64,000 nt of DNA from Streptomyces sp. MspMP-M5 (GTDB lineage: Bacteria; Actinomycetota; Actinomycetes; Streptomycetales; Streptomycetaceae): positions 470,812 to 534,811 of the forward strand of contig NZ_KB891853.1 of the NCBI RefSeq assembly GCF_000373585.1. Reading direction: 5' to 3'. Below are positions 1 to 8,149 of this stretch, in pieces. Each line of letters starts with the position of its first letter. Within the stretch, counting starts at the first letter, position 1. Below the pieces are notes generated by a model, which searched no databases, had not been told where the DNA came from, and saw nothing but the letters and a program-made list of their open reading frames with translations. The translations under genes were made by a program, and so were the position numbers.

Positions 1-968
1 GGCGCAACCAGGACCGCTATCCGGGCGCCGCCCGCCCCAACCTCGTCATGGGCGCCAATGTCCAGGTCTGCTGGGAGAAGTTCTGCAACTTCTGGGAGGT
101 CCAGGCCCGCCAGGTCCCCATGGAGGGCGACCGCTTCCATCTCGACGCGGACTCCGCCGCCGCCCTCTGCGACGAGAACACCATCGGCGTCGTCGCCGTC
201 CTGGGCTCGACCTTCGACGGCTCCTACGAGCCGGTGGCGGAGATCTGCGCGGCGCTCGACGCTCTCCAGGAGCGCACCGGCCTGGACGTCCCGGTCCACG
301 TGGACGGCGCGTCCGGCGCCATGATCGCGCCGTTCCTCGACCCCGATCTGGTCTGGGACTTCCGCCTCCCCCGGGTCGCCTCCATCAACACCTCCGGCCA
401 CAAGTACGGCCTGGTCTACCCCGGTGTCGGCTGGGCGCTCTGGCGCGACCAGGTCGCGCTCCCCGAGGAGCTGGTCTTCCGCGTCAACTACCTGGGCGGC
501 GACATGCCGACCTTCGCCCTCAACTTCTCCCGCCCCGGCGCCCAGGTGGCCGGCCAGTACTACACCTTCCTGCGGCTCGGCCGGGACGGATACCGCGCCG
601 TCCAGCAGATCACCCGCGACGTGGCCCGCTCGATGGCCGAACGGATCGGCGCGCTGGGCGACTTCCGGCTGCTCACCCGGGGCGACCAGCTGCCGGTCTT
701 CGCCTTCACCACCGCCGACGACGTCACGGCCTTTGACGTCTTCGACGTGTCCCGGCGGATGCGGGAGCGCGGCTGGCTGGTCCCCGCCTACAGCTTCCCG
801 CCCAACCGCCAGGACCTCTCCGTCCTCCGCGTGGTCTGCCGCAACGGCTTCTCACTGGACCTGGCCGACAGCTTCCTGACCGACCTGGAGCAGCTGCTCA
901 CCGAACTCCGCTGCCAGTCCGCCCCGTTGGGCCGCCCGGAGAAGCTCGCGACCGCCTTCCACCACTGA
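1..968 (+). CDS. gad: Glutamate decarboxylase, 5'-truncated by window edge
   Basis: Only the C-terminal two thirds of the protein is present. The frame is open from base 3, and the first visible ATG (base 48) is internal because coding sequence (RNQDRYPGAARPNLV) continues upstream of it. The protein is a PLP-dependent group II decarboxylase that converts glutamate to GABA in the cytoplasm. GAD signatures seen are NLVMGANVQVCWEKF, the HVDGASGA aspartate that contacts the PLP nitrogen, and SINTSGHKYG with the Schiff-base lysine. The tail RVVCRNGFSLDLADSFLTDL is also typical. The gene ends 46 bases before the convergent PadR gene. Identification is strong; acid-resistance versus GABA-metabolism role cannot be read here. 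Confidence 0.93.
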   Translation, partial: RNQDRYPGAARPNLVMGANVQVCWEKFCNFWEVQARQVPMEGDRFHLDADSAAALCDENTIGVVAVLGSTFDGSYEPVAEICAALDALQERTGLDVPVHVDGASGAMIAPFLDPDLVWDFRLPRVASINTSGHKYGLVYPGVGWALWRDQVALPEELVFRVNYLGGDMPTFALNFSRPGAQVAGQYYTFLRLGRDGYRAVQQITRDVARSMAERIGALGDFRLLTRGDQLPVFAFTTADDVTAFDVFDVSRRMRERGWLVPAYSFPPNRQDLSVLRVVCRNGFSLDLADSFLTDLEQLLTELRCQSAPLGRPEKLATAFHH

Positions 969-1014
969 CGAGCGGCGGGCGCGCCCCGGAGGGAGCCTGA
1001 ACCGCCCCGCGCCC

Positions 1015-1689
1015 TCAGCCGGCGCCGCCGTCGTCCTCGCCGTCGACGGCCCCACCCGCCCGGCCACCGGCGTCCGGCACCGCGTACGGATTCTCCTGGC
1101 CCTCCGCGAGCACCCCCACGAACGGCTCCCCCTCGCCGGCGAAGACATACGCCCCGCCCTCGATCCGTTCGATCAGCCCGCGGGTCCACGCCGCGCCGCT
1201 GTCCGCCGCGTGCACCCACATGTCCATGAGCTCGCCGATGTGGCCGAGCCGTTCCGGCCCGCCCTCGGGCACATAGGACGAGGTGACCGTGGCCCGCCAC
1301 TCCTCCAGGGCCCGCACCCGCTCCCTCAGCAGCGCCACCGCCTCGTCCCGCGGCAGATCGACGATGAAGCCGATCCCGGCGCTGAGCAGGTCGGTCCTCG
1401 GGTCGCGCTGCGCCAGCGCCGCCCGCAGCAGCCGGAAGTACTCCTCCTCGCCCGCCGGGGTCACCTCGTACTCGGTGCGCGGCGGCCCGCCGGCCGTGCT
1501 CGGCGCGACGTCGTGGGCGAGCAGCAGCCCCTGCTTCGCCATCTGCTTCAGCGCGTGGTAGATCGACCCCGGCTTGGCGTGCGACCACTCGTGCGCGCCC
1601 CAGTACTCCAGGTCGTTGCGGACCTGATAGCCGTGCGCCCGGCCGTGCTGCCGCACGGCCCCCAGCACCAGCAGCCGGATCGCCGACAT
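1015..1689 (-). CDS. PadR-family transcriptional regulator
   Basis: A 224-residue DNA-binding regulator. The N-terminal winged helix (MSAIRLLVLGAVRQHGRAHG, then residues to about 90 with GSIYHALKQMAKQGLL and RTEYEVTPAGEEEY) is the classic PadR fold. The C-terminal half is the helical dimerisation domain, ending in an acidic glycine-rich tail. I chose the ATG at 1689 because GAGGTGG lies just upstream; an in-frame ATG at 1713 is possible but has a poorer ribosome site. The regulated gene is unknown. The gene is convergent with gad, and the DinB gene lies upstream on the same strand. Confidence 0.85.
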   Translation of the reverse strand: MSAIRLLVLGAVRQHGRAHGYQVRNDLEYWGAHEWSHAKPGSIYHALKQMAKQGLLLAHDVAPSTAGGPPRTEYEVTPAGEEEYFRLLRAALAQRDPRTDLLSAGIGFIVDLPRDEAVALLRERVRALEEWRATVTSSYVPEGGPERLGHIGELMDMWVHAADSGAAWTRGLIERIEGGAYVFAGEGEPFVGVLAEGQENPYAVPDAGGRAGGAVDGEDDGGAG

Positions 1690-1764
1690 CGCCACCTCAA
1701 TCCCGGAACGCATCCCGCACGCGCCCTGCCGCCAGCCTAGGCGGCCGGGCGCCGGGACCGGGGG

Positions 1765-2313
1765 CTACCCCTCCTGCGCCGTGCGCTCCTCGTCCACCAG
1801 CGCGAAGGCGGTCTTGCCGTCCAGCGACTCCCGGACGATGTCGGCGTGGCCGGCGTGCCGGGCGACCTCCTCGATCAGGTGCAGCACCAGCCACCGCATC
1901 GACTGCCGGGCATCCTTCGGGAACCACGGAGCCGGGGGCAGCGGGAAGGTGTCGTCGAGGCTCGGCACGGCGCGGACGAACTTCTCGGTCTCGGCCGCGA
2001 CCCCGTCCCAGAACGCCAGCATCCCCGCGACGGTCTCGCCGTCCTGCAACCGGAACGACAGGTGCCAGTTGCTCTGATCGCGCGGAACGGAGTGCTCCCG
2101 CTGCTGCGCGATCTCCAGCCAGCGCTGCTCGACCTCCGCGACGTGCTTGACCAGCCCGCCCAGCGACAGCTCGCTGGCGCTCGGCCGCTCCTTGGCCTGC
2201 TCGTCGGTCAGCCCCAGGACCGCCCGCCGCAGTCCGCCGCGCTGCGCCTCCAGGAAGGCCAGCAGCGCACCGCGCTCGTCACCGTGGGCCTCGGCCGGAA
2301 CATGAGTGGGCAT
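1765..2313 (-). CDS. DinB-superfamily protein (DUF664-like)
   Basis: A 182-residue four-helix-bundle protein of the DinB/DUF664 group common in actinobacteria. Visible family features are GLVKHVAEVEQRWLEIA near residue 55 and LVLHLIEEVARHAGHADIVR near residue 145, which supply the three histidines of the presumed metal site. Members are often thiol-dependent transferases (mycothiol or bacillithiol S-transferase relatives) or of unknown function; the substrate here cannot be inferred. The ATG at 2313 follows AAAGGTGG and is preferred over the in-frame GTG at 2322. Confidence 0.82.
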   Translation of the reverse strand: MPTHVPAEAHGDERGALLAFLEAQRGGLRRAVLGLTDEQAKERPSASELSLGGLVKHVAEVEQRWLEIAQQREHSVPRDQSNWHLSFRLQDGETVAGMLAFWDGVAAETEKFVRAVPSLDDTFPLPPAPWFPKDARQSMRWLVLHLIEEVARHAGHADIVRESLDGKTAFALVDEERTAQEG

Positions 2314-2467
2314 GGGTTCCACCTTTCGTCACGTCGGCGGCGGAGCGCCGCGGGGCGTCCGGCCCGCTACCGAACCGTCCGGCCGCTTTCCGACATCGCC
2401 AACGCTACGAAGGATCTAGGACAGTTGACGTCCTCATCCGAAAGATTCCAACGGATCACGTCCCGCC

Positions 2468-3925
2468 TCAGAGCGGGAACGGCGTCCGCCCGTGCTGGAT
2501 GGACACCCACTTCTGCGTCGTGAACGCCTCGACCGTGGACTCACCGTTCAGCCGCCCGATCCCGGAGAACTTCTCCCCGCCGAACGCCACCTGCGGCTCG
2601 TCGTGCACCGTCCCGTCGTTGACGTGGATCATGCCGGTCTCTATCCGCTGGGCGATCCGCGCCCCGCGCTCCGCATCGGCGGTGTGCACCGCCCCGCTGA
2701 GCCCGTACGGGGTGTCGTTGGCGATCCGCACCGCCTCGTCCTCGCCGTCGAACGGCACCAGCAGGGCCACCGGCCCGAACAGCTCCTGGCCGTGCAGCGC
2801 GGAGTCCGCGGGCAGCCCCGCCAGCACGCTCGGCTCGACGAGGTTGCCCTCGGTGCGGCCGCGCAGCAGCGCCGTGGCCCCCTCGGCTATCGCCCGGTCG
2901 ACCAGCGAGGTCAGCGCCTCCGCCTGGAAGGAGTTGATCAGCGGCCCTATCTGGGTGCGCGGATCGCGCGGGTCGCCGGTCCGCAGCGCCGCCACCCGGG
3001 CCACGAACTTCTCGGTGAACTCGGCCTCGATCGCGCGGTCCAGCAGCACCCGGTTGGCCGCCATGCAGACCTGGCCCTGGTAGACGAACCGGCTGAAGAC
3101 GGCGGCGTCCACCGCGTAGTCCACATCGGCGTCGGCCATCACGATCAGCGCGCTGTTGCCGCTGAGTTCGAGGATCACCCGCTTGAAGTGCCCGGCGCTG
3201 ACCGCCGCGACATGCCGGCCGACCTTGTCCGACCCGGCGAACGAGATCACCCGCGGCACCGGGTGCTCGATCAGCGCGTCCCCGATCTCCGCGATGTCGG
3301 TGATCAGCACATTCAGCAGCCCGTCCGGCAGCCCCGCGTCCTGGAACAGCTTGGCGATCAGCCCGCCGCCGGTGATGGGGGCGTTCTGGTTGGGCTTGAC
3401 GACCACCGCATTGCCCAGCGCCAGCGCCGGCGCCGCGGACTTCATGGAGATCAGGAACGGGAAGTTGAAGGGGCTGATCACCCCGATGACCCCGGCCGGC
3501 AGGGTGTAGACGCGGTTCTCCTTGCCGTCCACCGGGGAGGGCAGTATTCGGCCCTGCGGCCGCAGCGCCAGCTGGGTCGCCTCGCGGACGAACTCCTTGG
3601 CGAGCCGGACCTCGTAGGCGGCCTTGATCCGGGTGCCGCCCAGTTCGAGGACGAGCGCCTCGACGATCTCCTCCTCGCGCTCCTCGATCAGCCGCAGCAG
3701 CCGCTCGGTCACCTGCCGCCGCTCGTAGGGATTCCGCAGCGCCCAGTCCCGCTGCGCCCGCTCGGCGGCGCGGTAGGCGGCATCGACCTGATCCACGCCG
3801 GCGACCGTGATCGACGCCAGCTTCTCCTGGTCGTAGGGGTTGAAATCGATGATGTCCCACGAGCCGCTGCCGGCCCGCCACTCACCGTCGATGAACTGGT
3901 AGGCCAGGTCTGCGAAGAAGGACAT
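2468..3925 (-). CDS. Aldehyde dehydrogenase family protein (benzaldehyde/vanillin DH-like)
   Basis: A full-length 485-residue NAD(P)-dependent aldehyde dehydrogenase that oxidises an aldehyde to its acid. The Rossmann region contains SPFNFPFLIS with the oxyanion Asn near 154, the general base ELSGNSALIV (Glu253), and the catalytic GQVCMAANR (Cys287). The late motif QELFGPVALLVPF is also present. Overall sequence, including the N-terminal FIDGEWRAGSGSWDIIDFNPYDQ, is most like the benzaldehyde/salicylaldehyde/vanillin dehydrogenase branch, but the substrate is inference. It is transcribed alone, with no pathway partner adjacent. Confidence 0.9.
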   Translation of the reverse strand: MSFFADLAYQFIDGEWRAGSGSWDIIDFNPYDQEKLASITVAGVDQVDAAYRAAERAQRDWALRNPYERRQVTERLLRLIEEREEEIVEALVLELGGTRIKAAYEVRLAKEFVREATQLALRPQGRILPSPVDGKENRVYTLPAGVIGVISPFNFPFLISMKSAAPALALGNAVVVKPNQNAPITGGGLIAKLFQDAGLPDGLLNVLITDIAEIGDALIEHPVPRVISFAGSDKVGRHVAAVSAGHFKRVILELSGNSALIVMADADVDYAVDAAVFSRFVYQGQVCMAANRVLLDRAIEAEFTEKFVARVAALRTGDPRDPRTQIGPLINSFQAEALTSLVDRAIAEGATALLRGRTEGNLVEPSVLAGLPADSALHGQELFGPVALLVPFDGEDEAVRIANDTPYGLSGAVHTADAERGARIAQRIETGMIHVNDGTVHDEPQVAFGGEKFSGIGRLNGESTVEAFTTQKWVSIQHGRTPFPL

Positions 3926-3990
3926 GGCATCCCTACTCTGTGCGGCACTGCTCTGCGGGGGGGCTGATCCGGCGTCATCCTACTGCCGGG

Positions 3991-4854
3991 TCATGCCAGT
4001 TGGAGCAGACCACGCAGAAGATCCCTGGTCTCCGAGGGCCCCGGGCTGTCCTCCTGCAGCCGCTCCATCGCCCGCTCGTACTGCGCGACCTCCTCCGGCT
4101 TGTCCACATAGAGGGCGCTGGTGAGCTGCTCCAGATAGACGACGTCGGAGAGATCGGACTCCGGGAAGCGCAGCATGGTGAACGCACCGCTCTCCCCCGC
4201 GTGCCAGCCGAAGTTGAACGGCATCACCTGCAGCCGCACGTTGGGCCGCTCCGAGATGTCGATCAGATGCTTCAACTGCCCGCGCATCACGGCCCGTCCG
4301 CCGTAGGGGCGGCGCAGCGCGGCCTCGTCCAGTACGCAGTGCAGCTGCGGCGCCCGCTCCGATATCAGCAGCTTCTGCCGCTCCTGGCGCAGCGCGACCC
4401 GGCGCTGGACGTCGGCGGCCGGCGCGTCCGGCATCCCGCCGGAGACCACGGCGTGCGCGTACTCCTCGGTCTGCAACAGGCCGTGGACGAACTGGACTTC
4501 GTAGACGCGGAGCAGGGACGCGGCCCCCTCCAGACCCACATACGTCTGGAACCAGCCGGGCAGCACATCGCTGTAACTGTGCCACCAGCCCGCGACGTTC
4601 GCCTCCTTGGCCAGTGCGAGCAGCGCCTCGCGCTCCTGCGCGTCGCTCACGCCGTACAGCGTGAGGAGATCTGCGACATCACGTGCCTTGAAGCTCACCC
4701 TGCCCAACTCCATGCGGCTGATCTTCGATTCGGACGCACGGATCGAGTAGCCGGCCGCTTCACGGGTTATCCCGCGCGATTCACGCAGCCGACGGAGCTG
4801 GGATCCGAGCAGGATCCGCCGCACCACCGACCCGCCCGACTCACTTGCGGACAC
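3991..4854 (-). CDS. XRE-family regulator with DUF5753 domain (WhiJ-like)
   Basis: A 287-residue protein. Residues about 14-70 form an XRE helix-turn-helix (LGSQLRRLRESRGITREAAG, SESKISRMELGRV); residues 95-280 are the DUF5753 ligand or partner domain with FQTYVGLEGAASLLRVYE and VRLQVMPFNFGWHAG. Start is GTG at 4854, eight bases after GGAGGG. This family (WhiJ of S. coelicolor is the known example) works with small DUF397 proteins to control development or antibiotic genes. Here a DUF397 gene (5805-6044) and a HATPase gene (from 5171) are neighbours, and a shared 15-bp site lies in both promoter regions. Confidence 0.92.
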   Translation of the reverse strand: MSASESGGSVVRRILLGSQLRRLRESRGITREAAGYSIRASESKISRMELGRVSFKARDVADLLTLYGVSDAQEREALLALAKEANVAGWWHSYSDVLPGWFQTYVGLEGAASLLRVYEVQFVHGLLQTEEYAHAVVSGGMPDAPAADVQRRVALRQERQKLLISERAPQLHCVLDEAALRRPYGGRAVMRGQLKHLIDISERPNVRLQVMPFNFGWHAGESGAFTMLRFPESDLSDVVYLEQLTSALYVDKPEEVAQYERAMERLQEDSPGPSETRDLLRGLLQLA

Positions 4855-5030
4855 CTCTCTGACCCTCCTGTGACCCCGCCCCGTCCAACAGTGAAGGCGC
4901 AGTCTGCCATGTCCGGGCTTCGTTGAGTGCTCATCTGGTTACTGATATGTGCGGCCCCCGCAAGCCCTCCACAAGAAATCACAGGAAGAATACGGCGCTT
5001 ATGGGGCCAGCCCCACGCAATCACGTCAGC

Positions 5031-5045
5031 TGCACGTGCATCTGC
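5031..5045. promoter_or_regulatory. Putative operator, TGCACGTGCATCTGC
   Basis: The 15-bp sequence contains the perfect palindrome TGCACGTGCA at 5031-5040. Its exact reverse complement recurs at 6127-6141, upstream of the DUF397 gene. Both places are promoter regions of genes of one predicted regulatory module, so this is probably the binding site of the XRE/DUF5753 protein encoded at 3991-4854. Confidence 0.55.
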
Positions 5046-5060
5046 CCTTGCATCTGCCCT
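5037..5060. repeat. Tandem 12-bp direct repeat (TGCATCTGCCCT x2)
   Basis: Two perfect adjacent copies at 5037-5048 and 5049-5060. The first overlaps the putative operator at 5031-5045, so the repeat duplicates the TGCATCTGC half of that site. It probably provides a second regulator contact. Confidence 0.6.
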
Positions 5061-5170
5061 ACGCATTGGGAACCATAGAGCTCGCACGCATGCACGCTCG
5101 TGAAAGACCCGCCAGATCCCCGGCTGACCGGCCTGGGTCATGACGTCCGCGAACGCCAGGAGTGCCTCGC

Positions 5171-5680
5171 ATGGGGACCAAGGTTTCGACCATGCTCGAT
5201 TTCGAGCCGTTATGGCAGGACTTTCCTCCCGTCGACCCCCTGGCCGTCTCCGGATCCGTGTCCTGCCCGCTCCCGCCGCGCTACGAATCGGTCGGCGGCG
5301 CCCGTAAGTTCACCCGCGAAACGCTCACCGGCTGGGGCCTGGAGGACCACTTCGACGGCGTCGCCCTGGTCGTCTCCGAGCTCGTCACCAACGCCCTGCG
5401 GCACGCGGTCCTGGCCGCCCCGGACCACCCGGGCTTCGGCACGGACCTCACCGACGCCGGCCTGCCCGCCCGACTCCACCTGATGCGCTGGTCCTCCCGC
5501 CTGGTCTGCGCGGTACGGGACCCCAGCGACGCCTCACCGGAAGCCGGCGAGGCGGACTCCGGCGACGAATCGGGCCGCGGGCTCTACCTCGTGGACTCCT
5601 TCAGCGACAGCTGGGGCTGGCACCGGCTGCCCGGAGGCCGGCACGGCAAGATCGTCTGGGCCCTCTTCCGGCTGCCGTAG
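5171..5680 (+). CDS. ATP-binding protein, HATPase_c / RsbW-like anti-sigma kinase family
   Basis: A 169-residue single-domain GHKL ATPase. The N box is VVSELVTNALRHA (residues about 66-78), the ATP-lid aspartate region is VRDPSDASP, and GRGLYLVDSFSDSWGW is the G box. Such stand-alone proteins in Streptomyces resemble RsbW/SpoIIAB anti-sigma factors, many of unknown target. I favour ATG 5171, eight bases after AGGAG, over GTG 5162, which has the AGGA motif touching it. The gene is divergent from the DUF5753 regulator and convergent with DUF397, a recurrent trio in Streptomyces. Confidence 0.87.
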   Translation: MGTKVSTMLDFEPLWQDFPPVDPLAVSGSVSCPLPPRYESVGGARKFTRETLTGWGLEDHFDGVALVVSELVTNALRHAVLAAPDHPGFGTDLTDAGLPARLHLMRWSSRLVCAVRDPSDASPEAGEADSGDESGRGLYLVDSFSDSWGWHRLPGGRHGKIVWALFRLP

Positions 5681-5723
5681 CGCGGGCCCGCACGGCCGCA
5701 CGCGCTGCGTTCCGGACCTCATA

Positions 5724-5756
5724 CGTCGGGCGCCCGCTCTCCGCGGGCGCCCGACG
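5724..5756. terminator. Bidirectional terminator hairpin
   Basis: A perfect 14-bp inverted repeat (5724-5737 and 5743-5756) with a 5-base loop lies between the convergent HATPase and DUF397 genes. It lacks a strong T-tract, as is usual in Streptomyces. Confidence 0.75.
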
Positions 5757-5804
5757 CGCGTTTCCGTGGCGGCTTTGGACCTGCGCCCGGAGCCGTCGGC
5801 CCCC

Positions 5805-6044
5805 TCAGTCGCGGACCAGGTGGTCGAACTCCCCGTCCTTCACGCCCAGCAGCATCGCCGCGACCTCGGCCGGCGTGTAGACCAGCGCCGGCCCGTCCGG
5901 GAAGCGGGAATTGCGGACCGCTATGTCGCCCCCGGGCAGCTTCGCGAATTCCACGCAGGAGCCCTGGGAGTTGCTGTGTCGGCTCTTCTGCCATGTCACA
6001 TCGCGGAGATCCGTTGCGGCCATGCCGTTGTATGCGTGGGGCAC
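5805..6044 (-). CDS. DUF397 domain protein
   Basis: A 79-residue protein with the full DUF397 signature: VTWQKSRHSNSQGSCVEFAK, then VRNSRFPDGPALVYTP and a final VKDGEFDHLV. DUF397 proteins partner XRE/DUF5753 regulators and relieve their repression (the WhiJ model). Start is GTG 6044, six bases after GGGAG; an in-frame ATG at 6023 could also serve. A copy of the putative operator sits 83 bases upstream. Confidence 0.85.
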   Translation of the reverse strand: MPHAYNGMAATDLRDVTWQKSRHSNSQGSCVEFAKLPGGDIAVRNSRFPDGPALVYTPAEVAAMLLGVKDGEFDHLVRD

Positions 6045-6126
6045 AGGGCTCTCCCGGTGGTGAACGCGGTGATGAAAAGGTGTCAACTGCCCGGGATCAT
6101 AGCTGCGTTCACATGCGGATGCATGC

Positions 6127-6141
6127 GCAGATGCACGTGCA
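6127..6141. promoter_or_regulatory. Putative operator, GCAGATGCACGTGCA
   Basis: This is the exact reverse complement of the site at 5031-5045, with the same TGCACGTGCA palindrome (6132-6141). It is immediately preceded by ATGCATGC (6119-6126). It lies upstream of DUF397 and also just beyond the 3' end of the ArsR/SRPBCC remnant. Confidence 0.55.
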
Positions 6142-6162
6142 CGACAGGCGGTGCCGGGCTCG

Positions 6163-6614
6163 TCACATTTTGTTGAGCACCTTCCCCAGCCCCTCCGTCA
6201 CAATTGCCCGCCATCCGCCGCCCATCATGCGGTGCGCCTGCACCTGGTACGGGCCGTCGGGATCGAAGCCCTCGTGGACGAGGAAAAGACGCGTGCCGCG
6301 CCCTTCGGGTTCCAGGGTCCAGGTGAGGCTCCAGTCCGCACGGTTGCCCCGGCCCTCGTCGGCGTCCCGCCGGCGCAGCCGCAACGCCTTCTCCGACTCA
6401 AAGCCGACCACCTCGGCGACGACCGCGCCGGAGAAGCCGGAGTTCGGCCGGGGCGGCGTCCGCATCTCGATGGGGGCCTCCCCTGCTCCTTCAGCAGCCG
6501 GAGCACCTCACGGCGCGTGCCGTTGGCGAGCGCCGCGAAGACCCGGGGCTGATCCGGCTCGGACAGAACGGCGCGCGGCGGTACGGGAGTGACGTTCACC
6601 CACCCCGAAGACAC
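6163..6614 (-). pseudogene. Decayed ArsR-type HTH / SRPBCC (AHSA1) fusion gene
   Basis: Two frames each hold half of one known architecture. The upstream frame gives the start of an ArsR helix-turn-helix (PRVFAALANGTRREVLRLLK). After KEQG the reading continues only in another frame, with an AHSA1/SRPBCC tail (LEPEGRGTRLFLVHEGFDPD, MMGGGWRAIVTEGLGKVL). The rest of the HTH and the first half of the SRPBCC domain are missing, so an internal deletion of some hundreds of bases also shifted the frame near 6480. The product cannot be a functional regulator. Confidence 0.7.
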
Positions 6615-6617
6615 GTA

Positions 6618-6651
6618 GGAGATTCCCTACGCGTCAACGCAGGGAATCTCC
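6618..6651. promoter_or_regulatory. Inverted repeat GGAGATTCCCT-N12-AGGGAATCTCC
   Basis: A perfect 11-bp inverted repeat with a 12-base spacer sits immediately upstream of the ArsR-remnant start (6614) and 31 bases after the rpsR stop. The position fits an ArsR-family operator left from the decayed gene; a terminator for the ribosomal operon is the alternative. Confidence 0.5.
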
Positions 6652-6681
6652 CACCGGTCGCACCCGCCCCGGGGCCGCCCG

Positions 6682-6921
6682 TCACCGCGAGCCGTACGGC
6701 AGCAGCGCCATCTCCCGCGCGTTCTTGATCGCGCGGGCCAGCTGCCGCTGCTGCTGGGCGGTGACCCGGGTGATCCGGCGACTGCGGATCTTGCCGCGGT
6801 CCGAGAGGAACTTCCGCAGCAGATCGGTGTCCTTGTAGTCGATGTACGTGATGCCCGCCGCGTCCAGCGGGTTGGGGCGGGGGGCGGCGGCCTGACGCCG
6901 CGAGGGGTTCCGACGGGGCAT
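6682..6921 (-). CDS. rpsR: 30S ribosomal protein S18, zinc-starvation paralogue
   Basis: A 79-residue bS18 protein: [40 protein letters not shown] and [12 protein letters not shown] match S18 throughout. It contains no cysteine. It is part of the alternative ribosomal-protein set made when zinc is scarce. Start is ATG 6921. The CobW-like gene upstream ends at 7001, so the two are probably co-transcribed with rpmE and rpmG from the promoter near 8590. Confidence 0.93.
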   Translation of the reverse strand: MPRRNPSRRQAAAPRPNPLDAAGITYIDYKDTDLLRKFLSDRGKIRSRRITRVTAQQQRQLARAIKNAREMALLPYGSR

Positions 6922-7000
6922 GGCAGAGCTTCCTTCTACGGGCTGCTTCGGGCTTGTGCGGGCTGGTGAGGACTTCTGTGGACCGGCGCGCGGCCGGGCG

Positions 7001-8149
7001 TCACGACACGGGGTCGAGCAGTTCGTCGAAGGCCGGCGCCAGGCCCTTCCACGCCGCCGGACCGCCCGCGTACTCGGCGTCGGTGAGCAGACAGGACGCC
7101 AGCAGGGCGCGCAGCCCGTCGCGGTCCAGCCCGGGCGAGGTGAAGACCAGGTGCTGGCACCGGTCGCCGTGCTCGGGGTGCCAGTCCAGCGCGGCGGCGG
7201 CCCGGCGCAGCGGCGGCACCATCTCCCAGGCGGCGTCCGGCAGCGCGGCCAGCCACGGCCCGGCGTTCTCCACGCACAGCGCGCCGCCGGCGGCGTCCCA
7301 GGACAGCAGGGTGTCCGGCCGGTCGGCCAGCCAGAACCGCCCCCGGCTGCGTGCCGCCGCACAGGACAGGTCCTCCAGGGCCGCATAGAGCCGCTCGGGA
7401 TGGAAGGGCCGGCTGCCGCGCCAGACGAGCGTGGCCACACCGGCCGCGTCGGCCTCCTGGGGCAGCAGCGCGCAGGCCGGGTGCTGCCGGCCCGCGGCGG
7501 CCTCCACATCGAAGCCGGCCAGCGCGGCCGCGGCCAACTCACCGGATTCCACGTCCACTTGATGTGCCGTCGGGTGCAGCTGCGCCAGCAGCGCGAGATC
7601 GGCGTCGTCGGCCGGCTCCTCCCCCGTGGCCAGCGCCAGCACCGGCGCGTACTCCAGCTGCCGCGCCCAGGTGTCGGCGACCGTCCGCCGGTCGGAGGCG
7701 GCGGCCGCCAGCCCGACCTCGGCCAGGTCGTCGCCGTTGCCCAGACAGGGCAGCAGCAGCGCCGGATCGACCGCGGTGATCACGCCGGTCAGCTCCAGGT
7801 CGTCGCCCCCGTACGAGGCGATCACCTCGGCCATCGCCTTGGGCTCGACCGAGTCCCACAGCTCGACGATCGCCAGCCGGCAGGTCCGGCCCGCGGCCAG
7901 CCGTGCCAGCTCGGGCACCAGGTCCTCGCGCAGCGCGCAGCAGGCGCAGTCGTTGACCAGCGGCGCCTCGCCGGTGTCCAGCGTGCCGCCGGCGTCGCGG
8001 ACGGTGCGCCGGACGGTGCCGTCGGCCGCGGAGGCCAGGTCGTGGTGGAGGGCGACGCTGCCGGGGACGGCCGTCAGCAGCCGCTCGACGGCGGCCCGCC
8101 GGGCGTCCGCGTGCAGGCCGCCCACCAGCACGACGCTCAGCCGCTCCAT
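7001..8149 (-). CDS. CobW/COG0523-family protein with degenerate P-loop
   Basis: A 382-residue member of the CobW/Nha3/YjiA family of metal-handling GTPases. The metal-binding signature CxCC is intact ([12 protein letters not shown], residues about 66-77), and the Walker B-like segment [19 protein letters not shown] is recognisable. The expected GxxGxGKT P-loop is replaced by [15 protein letters not shown], and the NKxD motif is not evident, so normal GTP hydrolysis is doubtful. It lies inside the zinc-independent ribosomal cluster, translationally coupled to rpmE (TGATG overlap at 8147-8151). A role in zinc allocation is inferred from context. Confidence 0.82.
   Translation of the reverse strand: MERLSVVLVGGLHADARRAAVERLLTAVPGSVALHHDLASAADGTVRRTVRDAGGTLDTGEAPLVNDCACCALREDLVPELARLAAGRTCRLAIVELWDSVEPKAMAEVIASYGGDDLELTGVITAVDPALLLPCLGNGDDLAEVGLAAAASDRRTVADTWARQLEYAPVLALATGEEPADDADLALLAQLHPTAHQVDVESGELAAAALAGFDVEAAAGRQHPACALLPQEADAAGVATLVWRGSRPFHPERLYAALEDLSCAAARSRGRFWLADRPDTLLSWDAAGGALCVENAGPWLAALPDAAWEMVPPLRRAAAALDWHPEHGDRCQHLVFTSPGLDRDGLRALLASCLLTDAEYAGGPAAWKGLAPAFDELLDPVS

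Larger units (their letters stand above)
4855..5170. other. Divergent promoter region between DUF5753 and HATPase genes
   Basis: This 316-base non-coding stretch must hold the outward promoters of both neighbours. It is less GC-rich than the genes and contains a palindromic 15-bp site (5031-5045), a 12-bp tandem repeat (5037-5060) and an ACGCATGCACGC element near 5090. I see no convincing ORF in it. Confidence 0.6.
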
